Source: a bacterium | GTDB lineage: Bacteria > Hydrothermota > Hydrothermia > UBA1063 | DNA length: 51,536 nt | NCBI GenBank assembly: GCA_030019025.1 | Contig: JASEFR010000012.1 | Coordinates: forward strand, 1 to 51,536 | Direction of reading: 5' to 3' | Part shown: positions 25,480 to 33,462 of the stretch, piece by piece | How the letters are laid out: the number at the start of each line of letters is the position of its first letter | Position numbering within the stretch: position 1 is the first letter of the stretch | Notes under the pieces: generated by a model | Told to the model about the DNA's origin: nothing | Database searches by the model: none | Seen by the model: only the letters and a program-made list of their open reading frames with translations | Made by a program: the position numbers and the translations under genes

Positions 25480-26535
25480 CTATTTTTCCAATCTTTCCTC
25501 CATGTAATTTTTCCAGTAATTTTCAAGAAAATACAAAATCTTATCCCTGACAAATCGATAGGTGCTGACAGGCGACCCAATTGGGTCTTCCACATCCCCA
25601 CCTTCCGGATCAATTAATTTCGCTTTGTAGCGGTATTGTTCCGGTAGCCATTCTATATGCTCCTTCGCCATTGCAATGATAAGATCCGCCATCTCCACTT
25701 CAAACTCCGTAATAGCCTTTGGCACGTGGGTGTAGTTTTCAACCCCAACTTCCTTAAGAACCAACTGCGCATTCGGGTTTATTTGCCTTTCATTAACCTG
25801 TAATGTTCCCCTCGATATTATTTGCAGATTTTCATATTCTTTCATCATTTTAGAAAATAGGGCTTCTGCTATGGGACTTCTACAGGTATTGCCGGTACAG
25901 AGAAGCACAAGGGTAAATTTCTCCTTTTTGCTGAATTTTACCTTTCTGCCCGCTACCTCTTCAATTTCGAGGTAACTCAATAGCCCCTTTCTCAAAATTA
26001 AGGGCCTTTCCGATGAGACATCTACAACCGTTGAGGGGATATTTCCAGCCTCACCATCTACAATAAAATCCAGTTCCTTACCGAGGACTTCAGAAACAGC
26101 CTTTCCCGTTTTTATGGGTGGCTCACCAGAAATATTTGCACTGGTTGAAGCCAGAGGTTCATCAACGGCTTTCAAAAGTTCAAGAAGAAATACTGTGTTG
26201 GGAATTCGTATACCTATCTTTCCCTCCTCTGAGATGCAGGCTCGGGGAGCATGTTCCGAGGCCAAGGCAACGAGAGTTAACGGGCCAGGCCAGTACTTTT
26301 TCATCATATTCTCCGCATATTCGGGTAAATTCTTAAACAACTTCTTCGCAGTTTCAATATCCTTTACAAAACAGGGTAAAACTTTAACTTTATCCCTCTT
26401 TTTAATATCAAAAATTTTATCAACCCCTTTTTCTGAAGACGCCCTTGCAATAAGCCCATAAACTGTCTCCGTTGGGACAGCAACAACACCATCCTTTTTC
26501 AAAACATCTACTACTTTCTTCAAAAGGTCTTCCAT
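25480..26535 (-). CDS. Fusion: Sua5/YrdC threonylcarbamoyl-AMP synthase + low-molecular-weight phosphatase (arginine-phosphatase-like)
   Basis: One 351-residue chain holds two enzymes. Residues 1-195 are a Sua5/YrdC domain (VAVPTETVYGL, KYWPGPLTLV, STSANISGEPP) that makes threonylcarbamoyl-AMP for the t6A base of tRNAs. Residues 205-351 are a low-molecular-weight phosphatase: the loop is C213-T-G-N-T217-C-R219, and the general acid is D317 in EDP. Thr at the fifth loop position, with CTGNTCRSP, matches the arginine phosphatase YwlE rather than tyrosine phosphatases, which usually have Ile or Leu there. In Bacillus the separate ywlC and ywlE genes are close neighbours, so a fusion is plausible. 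Phosphoarginine activity remains inference. Confidence 0.88.
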   Translation of the reverse strand: MEDLLKKVVDVLKKDGVVAVPTETVYGLIARASSEKGVDKIFDIKKRDKVKVLPCFVKDIETAKKLFKNLPEYAENMMKKYWPGPLTLVALASEHAPRACISEEGKIGIRIPNTVFLLELLKAVDEPLASTSANISGEPPIKTGKAVSEVLGKELDFIVDGEAGNIPSTVVDVSSERPLILRKGLLSYLEIEEVAGRKVKFSKKEKFTLVLLCTGNTCRSPIAEALFSKMMKEYENLQIISRGTLQVNERQINPNAQLVLKEVGVENYTHVPKAITEFEVEMADLIIAMAKEHIEWLPEQYRYKAKLIDPEGGDVEDPIGSPVSTYRFVRDKILYFLENYWKNYMEERLEK

Positions 26536-26540
26536 ACCTT

Positions 26541-27173
26541 TTAAAAGGCAAAATTAAAGCCCCATATGATGGGGGGATACTTGTCGAAGGGAACCACTAT
26601 TTCCATGTTCATCCCGGAAGGAAACCTTATGGTTTCAAAATTCCTGAAGGAAATGCCCATTGCAATACCAAAAAAGTTGTTAAAACGTTTAACATCAAAA
26701 TAGTCTGAAATCTTGGCTAAATTCCTGTAATCCGGTGCATGATGGGCAAGAAGACCAAGGTAAAGCGATGAGTAGTATGAAATCTTTGCCGAACCAAGAA
26801 GTTCAACATCCCAAGAAAAGCCCTGAGCGAAAAAGTTATACCCAAAGCCACCCGCAAAAGCAAGGCTGAAAGGGGGGAGATGTAAAAATCTAAATTTCAT
26901 TTGTGGGCCAAGACCTTCAGCAAGATCATATCTCAGCCCAAAATCCATATATTCAGAAGCGCCAAAAATAACCATAGCACCCAGATTTGCCCTTGAATAA
27001 TAAGTTCCAGATGCCTTTGCATCATCTCTGTAATCCGTCGAATAGTAAAGGGGCAAATTGAAATACAAGCTTTTTTCAACATTGCCAGCGCCAACGGGCT
27101 CCGCGCTTCTGAAGGTCCCCAGAAAACACCCATTTAAAAACAAAAACGGGAGTAAAAATAGAATCCTCTTCAT
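26541..27173 (-). CDS. Hypothetical lipoprotein/outer-membrane barrel-like protein
   Basis: The 210-residue protein starts with a short signal and lipobox FLNGC (C16). The rest alternates polar and aromatic residues with frequent Gly, for example YYSRANLGAMVIFGASEYMDFGLRYD, as strands of a small beta-barrel would, and it ends with an aromatic residue (GFNFAF). Function unknown. It abuts trmB with no gap and precedes the Sua5 fusion by 5 nt. A lipid-anchored barrel is unusual, so the lipobox may be fortuitous. Confidence 0.6.
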   Translation of the reverse strand: MKRILFLLPFLFLNGCFLGTFRSAEPVGAGNVEKSLYFNLPLYYSTDYRDDAKASGTYYSRANLGAMVIFGASEYMDFGLRYDLAEGLGPQMKFRFLHLPPFSLAFAGGFGYNFFAQGFSWDVELLGSAKISYYSSLYLGLLAHHAPDYRNLAKISDYFDVKRFNNFFGIAMGISFRNFETIRFPSGMNMEIVVPFDKYPPIIWGFNFAF

Positions 27174-28121
27174 TTATACCTCCCCTGTATTTTGGAAAAT
27201 TATCTCTTTCCCAAACAAATTATAAATTTTGCCCGCAAGATCCTTGAATGCCTTTATCAAAAACTTAGAAATAATAACGTTGTTTTTATCGTCAAGTTCC
27301 ACAAAACCCTTGTCCTCATGAAAGCGGAGTACAAAGTAATACCTCTGATTTAAGAAGGGTTCAGAGTGAATCACCCTAAAAAGAAATTCCCTTTGCTGAT
27401 GTTCATATACCTTGTCAATTTTATAAAAAAAATCGCCGTCCTTAAATTCAATTGGAAGTATACCTTCAATCTTCTCCATAATATCAGCGGGCTTTTCTTT
27501 TATACTGAAAACCAAATTGGGCACTTCTTCAACTCCTAAATAAGGTACAAATACCCTGTCGTCCTGTTTTTCAATTATAAAGTAACTTATTGGTTTATTT
27601 AAACTTATCCACTTTCTTGCATATTTTGTTAAAAAGTCTTCGTAAGGCGATTCGGAGCTCTCTGTATAATTAACATCAATTTCCCGGAGCGATTTTCTTA
27701 AATAATCTTTGAGGATATCAGAGTCAGTGGCAATAAAAAGCTTTCCACCCTTTTTCAATCTCGAATAGTAAACCATTAAAGACCTTTTGGAAGTAAGCCT
27801 TTTATTTTCCTTTGAAGGTTTTTCCCACGGGTCAGGGAAATTTATGTAAATTGCCTGAACCAAGTTATCAGGAACAAAGAAGTATAATAAGGATCTCCCA
27901 TCACCCCTGTAAAGGTAAACATCCTTGACATTTTCTCGTTTGAGTTTCCTGTGGGCAAGCAGTACAAACCTGTTTGCGACTTCCGCACCTATAATCAATG
28001 CGCGGGGATACTTATTTCTCAAGTACTTCAAAAATTCACCGTTTCCAAATCCGAGTTCAAAAATTAAACCCTTTCCATCAAAAAGTTTCGATAAGGACAC
28101 AGGCTCTGTCAAAAAATTCAT
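27174..28121 (-). CDS. trmB: tRNA (guanine-N7-)-methyltransferase TrmB with C-terminal extension
   Basis: The first ~190 residues are a SAM-dependent methyltransferase that makes m7G46 in tRNA. Motif I is LIFELGFGNGEF (19-30), with the acidic GAEVANRF after it. The family-specific INFPDPWEKPSKENKRLTS lies mid-domain and FIATDSD follows. A further ~115 residues, without a recognised domain, extend the chain to 315; TrmB of thermophiles such as Aquifex also carries a C-terminal region. It overlaps lepB by 4 nt. Confidence 0.92.
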   Translation of the reverse strand: MNFLTEPVSLSKLFDGKGLIFELGFGNGEFLKYLRNKYPRALIIGAEVANRFVLLAHRKLKRENVKDVYLYRGDGRSLLYFFVPDNLVQAIYINFPDPWEKPSKENKRLTSKRSLMVYYSRLKKGGKLFIATDSDILKDYLRKSLREIDVNYTESSESPYEDFLTKYARKWISLNKPISYFIIEKQDDRVFVPYLGVEEVPNLVFSIKEKPADIMEKIEGILPIEFKDGDFFYKIDKVYEHQQREFLFRVIHSEPFLNQRYYFVLRFHEDKGFVELDDKNNVIISKFLIKAFKDLAGKIYNLFGKEIIFQNTGEV

Positions 28122-28810
28122 AAAAGAGGGATGAGCTTAAAAAACCTGTTAAATCTTATCTTTTTCCAAAGAGGTGCATCGAGGTCTATGGAAAAATAAA
28201 TTATAAGTGGTGTTCCTTTAAGGTACTTCAATGGAACAGGCCCAAAAAACCTCGAGTCAAAAGAGTAGTCTCTGTTATCGCCCATGGCAAAGAAATAGCC
28301 ATCGGGGACAACCACTGGACCAAAATTGTCCCTTACCCTTGGCTCTCGCATAAACTTACCCGATTCCCAGGCTTTCTGATAGTCTCTCTTTAAAATTTCA
28401 TTAGTTAATTCCACAAATGGAGGAATAACCGTTGGGTCTTTGTGAACGACGTATTTTTCATCCTGCTTTACCCCATTAATGTAAAGCACCTTATTTATTA
28501 TCTGAATTGTATCACCTGGAAGCCCAATGCACCTTTTCACATAATCCTGCTTTTTGGTAACAGGGTAAAGAAAAATTACTATCTCACCACGCCGAGGCTT
28601 TTTAAACTGAAAAAATTTAATACCAGTATAGGGAATTTCAAGTCCGTAGGTAAATTTCAGTGCAAGCAGGAAATCACCAGGAAGGAGTGTGTTCTCCATG
28701 GATCCCGAGGGCACAACATACCCCTGAATTACAAAGGATCTGAGCAGAAACACAATGAAAATGGTCCAGATAACGGATTCTACCGTTTTTCGAAATTTTT
28801 GATCTTTCAC
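28118..28810 (-). CDS. lepB: Signal peptidase I
   Basis: The 230-residue membrane protease has one N-terminal membrane segment (about 11-29). The catalytic Ser37 is in VVPSGSMENTLLPGD and Lys92 in DYVKRCIGLPGDTI. The conserved GYFFAMGDNRDYSFDSRFFG box completes the active-site fold. It removes signal peptides on the periplasmic side of the inner membrane. It starts with GTG, has no Shine-Dalgarno, and a TATAAT lies 6 nt upstream, which suggests a leaderless mRNA. It heads an eight-gene operon. Confidence 0.95.
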   Translation of the reverse strand: MKDQKFRKTVESVIWTIFIVFLLRSFVIQGYVVPSGSMENTLLPGDFLLALKFTYGLEIPYTGIKFFQFKKPRRGEIVIFLYPVTKKQDYVKRCIGLPGDTIQIINKVLYINGVKQDEKYVVHKDPTVIPPFVELTNEILKRDYQKAWESGKFMREPRVRDNFGPVVVPDGYFFAMGDNRDYSFDSRFFGPVPLKYLKGTPLIIYFSIDLDAPLWKKIRFNRFFKLIPLL

Positions 28811-28816
28811 AGTTTA

Positions 28817-28845
28817 ATTATAAATCAACGAATTCGGCATTACAA
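28817..28845 (-). promoter_or_regulatory. Promoter of the lepB operon, placed for a leaderless transcript
   Basis: On the minus strand TTGTAA (28840-28845), 17 nt, TATAAT (28817-28822). Only 6 nt separate the -10 from the GTG at 28810, so +1 would coincide with the start codon. No ribosome site exists between them. Confidence 0.6.
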
Positions 28846-28851
28846 AAGAAC

Positions 28852-28880
28852 TTTTAAATCCACTTTTTTACCATTAAAAT
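28852..28880 (+). promoter_or_regulatory. Weak promoter of the flavodoxin-ferredoxin gene, also leaderless in layout
   Basis: TAAAAT (28875-28880) lies 6 nt before the GTG start at 28887. A poor -35 (TTTTAA, 28852-28857) sits 17 nt upstream. There is no Shine-Dalgarno. The layout mirrors the divergent lepB promoter in the same 76-bp interval. Confidence 0.4.
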
Positions 28881-28886
28881 AACCCT

Positions 28887-29702
28887 GTGCAAAGGTTTAA
28901 CATCTTGATCCTCTACTATACTGGTGGTGGAAATTCCCTCATAGTTGCTTCTACCTTAAAGGATAGATTGTCAAAGGATGGTTACGAGGTTGAGTTAAAA
29001 AGGATAACTAAAAAAATCGGAGAAGTGGACCTATTGCCTTACAACCTTGTCATTCTTATTACACCGGTCTATGCTTACCACGCACCGGGAACGGTTTTAG
29101 AATTTGTAAGGTCATTAAAAGAGGGGGACAAACCCTTCTACCTTATTTTAACCAAAGGCCTTATTCTTGGAAACTCAGCTTATGAATTACAACAAATCTT
29201 GAGGAGTAAGGGTTATAAAGTCAAAGGATTTCACGACATTATTATGGCTGACACCCTTTTCCTCCTTTCAGCCCCCAAAAACGGCTTATTAGAGCGATTC
29301 TATCTCTTGCCTAACCGCATTTTTAATCACCACCTAAAATCCATTTATCGCTCCATCGTTAAAAGCCTTCACTCCGATAAGGAAATAAAATTGCGCAGAA
29401 AGGTTTACGGTTTTATTACAGAATTTATTGCGAGAAATTTCTGGAAAAAGGTGAACAAATGGAAATCAATGCTTTATGCGGACGATAAATGTAATCTCTG
29501 CGGTGTTTGCGTTAAAGTTTGTCCAAGAAACAATATAAAAATAGAAGAAGGAAAAGTAATCTTTGGAGAAGATTGCGAATTTTGTACTGCCTGCATCCAT
29601 AGGTGTCCCCAGGAAGCGGTTCAGGTTGGGAAAATGACAGAAGGGAAGGCACGGTACAAAGTGGGAAAGGAAGCGGAATATTTTAGGAGAGTTTTGAAAT
29701 AA
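28887..29702 (+). CDS. Flavodoxin-ferredoxin fusion protein (EFR1 type)
   Basis: The 271-residue cytoplasmic protein starts with a flavodoxin-like FMN domain (LILYYTGGGNSLIVA, ILITPVYAYHAPGTV; about residues 5-150). It ends with a two-[4Fe-4S] ferredoxin domain (CNLCGVCVKVCPRN and CEFCTACIHRCPQEA; about 205-245). Such EFR1-family proteins move electrons between flavin and iron-sulphur carriers in anaerobes; the partner is not known. The GTG start is preceded by no ribosome site. It is a single-gene unit ending at the strong terminator at 29706-29744. Confidence 0.87.
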   Translation: MQRFNILILYYTGGGNSLIVASTLKDRLSKDGYEVELKRITKKIGEVDLLPYNLVILITPVYAYHAPGTVLEFVRSLKEGDKPFYLILTKGLILGNSAYELQQILRSKGYKVKGFHDIIMADTLFLLSAPKNGLLERFYLLPNRIFNHHLKSIYRSIVKSLHSDKEIKLRRKVYGFITEFIARNFWKKVNKWKSMLYADDKCNLCGVCVKVCPRNNIKIEEGKVIFGEDCEFCTACIHRCPQEAVQVGKMTEGKARYKVGKEAEYFRRVLK

Positions 29703-29705
29703 TTC

Positions 29706-29744
29706 AAAAAAAGAGGGGGCCCCGTAGGGGCCCCCTCTTTTTTT
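29706..29744. terminator. Strong bidirectional intrinsic terminator
   Basis: An 11-bp perfect stem (29713-29723 with 29727-29737, GAGGGGGCCCC type) closes a 3-nt loop. It is flanked by seven A on the left and seven T on the right, so it works in both directions. It separates the convergent flavodoxin-ferredoxin gene and the FN3 lipoprotein gene. Its GGGGGCC core reappears in the terminator at 51481-51528. Confidence 0.95.
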
Positions 29745-29758
29745 CTACACCTCTAATT

Positions 29759-30541
29759 TTATCTTCCGATCACTTTGAGCCCAGAAATTTTCTGGATCTT
29801 GGCTTCAACAATCGTCGTTTGTGCACTTGAAACTCCACCAAGTTTCAGCGTACCATAATGCCAACCATCACTCCTTGTTACTTTAAAGCAATAAACCCCG
29901 TTGTCCTGAGCAAAATCTTTTTCAAGAGTGGGATCTTGTACAATTCCATTGGTTGGAGAAACCTTTAATATCTTGTTAACTCTCCACCCTGTTGTGGGTG
30001 CAGTAACTCTACCGGGGTCATTAGCTATCTGGTCTGCGGATGCCAGGTAGAGGTACGTGCCAGTATAGCCTGGCGCCCAGTCTGTGTAGTAAAAGTCTAT
30101 ATTTTCCTGTGGGTTTGTACCACTAACCGGGTAGCTGGTGCACTGGAACTCATCATTAAAGCCAAATCCAGCAGGACCATCTGGATTATTAAACTCATAG
30201 ACCGTTATGTTGGTAGATGTTACCGGGACTATTGAAGCAGTAACAGGATCCGACAGGGTATCTCCTTTATACCCGTAGAGTTTGTAAACATCCACGTATC
30301 CATTGGGATTATGTATATAACTGTTGATTGTAGGAGCAATTGTATCAACCACGGTATTCCCAAAATACAAAATGTAACCATCAACTTCATCTACTGGAGA
30401 TTCCCAGGTTAGCTTAACCTGTGTGCCGTCTCCATAAGCCTGTACTTCAAGATTGCTGGGGGTTATATCCCCAACTGGCTGGATACACGACACAAGCAAT
30501 AACATCACTGCAATTGGTAATGCATATAGTACCTTTCTCAT
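29759..30541 (-). CDS. Fibronectin type III-like lipoprotein
   Basis: The 260-residue exported protein has a lipoprotein signal ending in LLLVSC (C19). A fibronectin-III-like domain follows (about residues 26-108: PSNLEVQAYGDGTQVKLTW through YKLYGYKGDTLSDPV). The second half is beta-rich with no recognised family and includes CTSYPVSG and GVYCFKVTRSDGWHYGTLKLGG; the cysteines at these sites could form a disulphide. Probably a surface or periplasmic binding protein. It lies 11 nt downstream of the coiled-coil lipoprotein gene and shares its promoter. Confidence 0.72.
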   Translation of the reverse strand: MRKVLYALPIAVMLLLVSCIQPVGDITPSNLEVQAYGDGTQVKLTWESPVDEVDGYILYFGNTVVDTIAPTINSYIHNPNGYVDVYKLYGYKGDTLSDPVTASIVPVTSTNITVYEFNNPDGPAGFGFNDEFQCTSYPVSGTNPQENIDFYYTDWAPGYTGTYLYLASADQIANDPGRVTAPTTGWRVNKILKVSPTNGIVQDPTLEKDFAQDNGVYCFKVTRSDGWHYGTLKLGGVSSAQTTIVEAKIQKISGLKVIGR

Positions 30542-30552
30542 CTTACCCTCCT

Positions 30553-30864
30553 TTATTTCCTCTTTAGAACATCTACTGCGGTTCTTAATTCCTGATATTT
30601 CTTCTCCAATTCAGCAACATTTCTCTTTAAAGTCTGCACATCGGTTGAAACCTTTGCAAAATTTGCAGCGGAAACGCCCTGAGCGGTTGTCTCTGTCAAC
30701 TGTTCAATGGTTGCATTGAGAGAATCTATTTCTGCCTGAAGTGCAGTGATCTGTGCCTCCATCTCCCCCACCTTTTTCTGAAGCTCGTTGACCTGAGATG
30801 GACTGGCACAGCTCATAAGGAGCACTATTCCCCCGATTATCGCTATGCTTAAAAACTTCTTCAT
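30553..30864 (-). CDS. Small coiled-coil lipoprotein, Lpp-like
   Basis: The 103-residue protein has a signal ending in LLMSC (C19). The mature part is almost entirely heptad repeats: VNELQKKVGEMEAQITALQA, IDSLNATIEQLTET, and VQTLKRNVAELEKKYQELR. This predicts a long parallel coiled coil anchored by lipid at one end. It ends in KRK, as Braun lipoprotein ends in Lys for attachment to peptidoglycan. Covalent linkage is inference. The ribosome site is AGGAGG. A strong promoter with a possible operator lies upstream, so it is likely abundant. Confidence 0.8.
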   Translation of the reverse strand: MKKFLSIAIIGGIVLLMSCASPSQVNELQKKVGEMEAQITALQAEIDSLNATIEQLTETTAQGVSAANFAKVSTDVQTLKRNVAELEKKYQELRTAVDVLKRK

Positions 30865-30888
30865 TTACAACCTCCTGTTTGTATGTAA

Positions 30889-30917
30889 ATAATAGTCTTA
30901 CACTTCCGAAATGTCAA
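30889..30917 (-). promoter_or_regulatory. Strong promoter of the coiled-coil lipoprotein unit
   Basis: On the minus strand TTGACA (30912-30917) and TATTAT (30889-30894) are 17 nt apart, 11 of 12 matches to consensus. Transcription would start near 30882, 18 nt before the ATG, and the leader contains AGGAGG. Confidence 0.8.
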
Positions 30918-30926
30918 TGGGACATT
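30910..30926. promoter_or_regulatory. Candidate operator overlapping the -35 hexamer
   Basis: Six-base arms AATGTC (30910-30915) and GACATT (30921-30926) are separated by 5 nt. The left arm covers most of the TTGACA of the lipoprotein promoter, so a bound dimeric protein could block RNA polymerase. The short arms mean chance occurrence is possible. Confidence 0.35.
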
Positions 30927-31061
30927 AACAATCACACAAAATTGAGATACAAAATAAAAAATACTAACAGACTTCATTAAAAATCAACTAAAAGACACAC
31001 TTTCCGCTAAAAATCTCACATAAGACCTATTTTTCTAAATAAACTCATAAACTATTTTAAC

Positions 31062-32264
31062 TCAAATTGGAGACTTCATTGAGAGTAATTTTTCCAGTTC
31101 TATAACGAAATCTTCGAGTATATTTTCTCTTACCCTCTCTTTTTCAACAAAATCTCTTGCTCTTTTAGCCATTTCTTCTGCCTCTGTTGGTGAATCTATA
31201 ACTTTTTTAATGGCAAATGCAAGCGCTTCGGCGTCACCTGGCGGACAAACAACTGCAAGACCTTTTTCTTCAAGAAACTTTGCCAAAGGCCCCTGCCCAC
31301 AATAAACTACAGGTTTTCCCGCTGCCATATACTCCCAGACCTTTGAAGGTTCCGCAATTTGGCTAATTTCTCCCGGTCTAAGCAAAGAAACACACACTGT
31401 GGCTTTTTTGTAGTATTCTAATAGCATCTCGTGATGAACGTAAGGCATGAATTTGACATTACTCAAATTTTTTGACTGCTCCATTAGTCGAGCTCTCTCT
31501 GGTCCATCACCTATTAGTAAAAAGTCATATTCTGGAAGTTTTTTTGCCGTATCTATTAATGTTGAAAGGCCCTGCATGTAACCGAAAAGCCCGGCATACA
31601 GCACCAGAGGCCTTCCCTCTGAACTGTAAACTGGCAAATCTTTAACCTTCGCAAGAAATTCACTGGAAACCCCATTCGGTACAAGAAAGGTTTTACTATT
31701 AATCTCCTTAAAATAATTTACAATCCCCTGAACTGGTGCAACAATCATTCCGGCTTTTCGGGCTATTAGCTTCATCATCAACTCAAAGACTTTATCTACT
31801 CCAAAAGTTCTCTTCCCCGTATACCGTGGATAAAGCCAGGTCAGATCCCTTACATCCCATGCAAAAGTCATTTTTTTCAATTTTGACAATAAATAGCCGG
31901 CAGGGGCAAGGAGCATATAAGGGGTCGTCACCAGTAAGACGCGCGCCTTTTTCAGTTTGAGAGCAACAAAGAGCACTCTTAAAGAAAAAATAAATTCGGC
32001 AACAATTCTAAGAACGAGGTTCTCTCTCGGTACTAAAACTGGCTTCAAGCGCACTACCCTTACACCATTTTCAAAATTTATGTATGGGGTTTCCTGGTCA
32101 TATCCTTCGTAGATTTCATTAAAAGGATAATTGGGCAACGCCGTTATCACCGCCACTTTCCAACCTTTCTGTGCGAGAAACTCAGCAAAAGAGGTTGCCC
32201 TTTTGGCGCCAGCCCCCGTTTCAGGATAGTAATGACTGCTGATGATCAAAATGGACTTTTCCAT
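31062..32264 (-). CDS. Glycosyltransferase family 4 (WbuB-like)
   Basis: The 400-residue enzyme begins ILIISSHYYPETGAGAKR, ITALPNYPFNEIY, typical of WbuB/WcaI-type GT4 enzymes. The donor domain has LVLYAGLFGYMQGLSTLID, IGDGPERAR, MPYVHHEMLLEYYKKA, and WEYMAAGKPVVYCG. It adds an unspecified sugar, probably N-acetylated in this subfamily. It is the last gene of the long minus-strand array, and a 197-nt gap follows. An AGGGTGG ribosome site precedes the ATG. The interval 30865-31061 shows only the next unit's promoter. Confidence 0.9.
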   Translation of the reverse strand: MEKSILIISSHYYPETGAGAKRATSFAEFLAQKGWKVAVITALPNYPFNEIYEGYDQETPYINFENGVRVVRLKPVLVPRENLVLRIVAEFIFSLRVLFVALKLKKARVLLVTTPYMLLAPAGYLLSKLKKMTFAWDVRDLTWLYPRYTGKRTFGVDKVFELMMKLIARKAGMIVAPVQGIVNYFKEINSKTFLVPNGVSSEFLAKVKDLPVYSSEGRPLVLYAGLFGYMQGLSTLIDTAKKLPEYDFLLIGDGPERARLMEQSKNLSNVKFMPYVHHEMLLEYYKKATVCVSLLRPGEISQIAEPSKVWEYMAAGKPVVYCGQGPLAKFLEEKGLAVVCPPGDAEALAFAIKKVIDSPTEAEEMAKRARDFVEKERVRENILEDFVIELEKLLSMKSPI

Positions 32265-32280
32265 AGTTCCACCCTAAAAG

Positions 32281-33462
32281 CTAACTTAAAAAATCATTTA
32301 CTATCTTTCTAACTTCGCTAACAAAAATAAATTCTGAGAAAGTTTCTGCTTTGTGCAATACCTTAACCCTTAAATCCTTCTCCAAATCTGGATTTTGCAA
32401 AACGTGGGCAATTTTTTTAACAGCATCCTCGACATCATTATAACGAAGTTCCTCAATATCCACAATTTCAATCTGCCCTCCGCTATTATGAACAAAAGGC
32501 AAGGCCCCAAGTTTAATCATTTCTGCTATAGCGATACCAAAGTGCTCATTAACCTTGCCATGAATCCCATACCTATGGGAACCGATTAGCTTTATTAGCT
32601 GCTCTCTATCCAAATCCGTTTCGACAGATAACCAGTCTGTGTTTACCCTGGAAAGGGCAACCACCTCTTTGAAATACCTTTCATCCCCAGGTTTCCCAAC
32701 GATGTGAAGGTGTACGTTAATACCACTTTTTCTCACCTTTTTTATAATTTCAACGATCTCTAAATACCTTTTGGTCGGTTCAATCCTACCTACAGCAACA
32801 AACCCCATTTCACGATCTTCAACGGGTAAGGAACACTTCTCAACCTCTGAAGCAGGGACGGAGACGGGTGGGTAAAGAACCCGCGGTTTTACTTTATACG
32901 CCGATTCAAAAATCTGTGCCGTCCACATAGAATTCACAAGAGTCAAATTCTTCAAAACCTTATCTATATCAAAATTGCTTATTTTATGGCCGATAATTTC
33001 ATAAATTTTTCTCACAGGATTAGGCCTGTGATACCAGATTTTTGAGTAAGTTTCCTCCTTTAATCTTGAATAATCGTAGCCAACGAAAAAGGGGAAATGA
33101 ACATACTGAATGCCGCGCTTACCAAAATCCATTTCATTGTAGGTACTGAAAAAGACATCATACTTATCTTTTAATTGTTTACAAATTCTCATCATATAGT
33201 GCTGCCTGAGAAGGGCAAAACGCGACATACTCGTTCCCAGAAAACGAGGCGCTTTTAGTCGTAAAATTTCCACTTTCTCAGGGTCTATGCTACTCCCATA
33301 GAACTTATTCAGTCTCTCCAGGGTTACCTCTCTGTCGAAAGTCAAAAGTGTTACTTTATACTCTCCCTGTAAAGCCTGCAAAACCCAAGAACACACAGAT
33401 TCGGTGCCTCCCCAACCAAAAAGTGGGTGAACAACAGCCACCTTAAGGGGTAAGTTCCTCAC
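32281..33462 (-). CDS. Glycosyltransferase family 4
   Basis: The 393-residue GT-B enzyme opens with LKVAVVHPLFGWGGTESVC. The donor half carries GFVAVGRIEPTKRYLEIVE, IVGKPGDERYF and EHFGIAIAEMIKLGALPFVH, matching the archaeal/ALG11-like branch of GT4 (EHFGI in place of EAMA). The GTG start with GGAGGG upstream lies in the last 20 nt of the Wzy gene. Its first ~95 residues resemble the truncated fragment at 5329-5625. Confidence 0.88.
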   Translation of the reverse strand: MRNLPLKVAVVHPLFGWGGTESVCSWVLQALQGEYKVTLLTFDREVTLERLNKFYGSSIDPEKVEILRLKAPRFLGTSMSRFALLRQHYMMRICKQLKDKYDVFFSTYNEMDFGKRGIQYVHFPFFVGYDYSRLKEETYSKIWYHRPNPVRKIYEIIGHKISNFDIDKVLKNLTLVNSMWTAQIFESAYKVKPRVLYPPVSVPASEVEKCSLPVEDREMGFVAVGRIEPTKRYLEIVEIIKKVRKSGINVHLHIVGKPGDERYFKEVVALSRVNTDWLSVETDLDREQLIKLIGSHRYGIHGKVNEHFGIAIAEMIKLGALPFVHNSGGQIEIVDIEELRYNDVEDAVKKIAHVLQNPDLEKDLRVKVLHKAETFSEFIFVSEVRKIVNDFLS

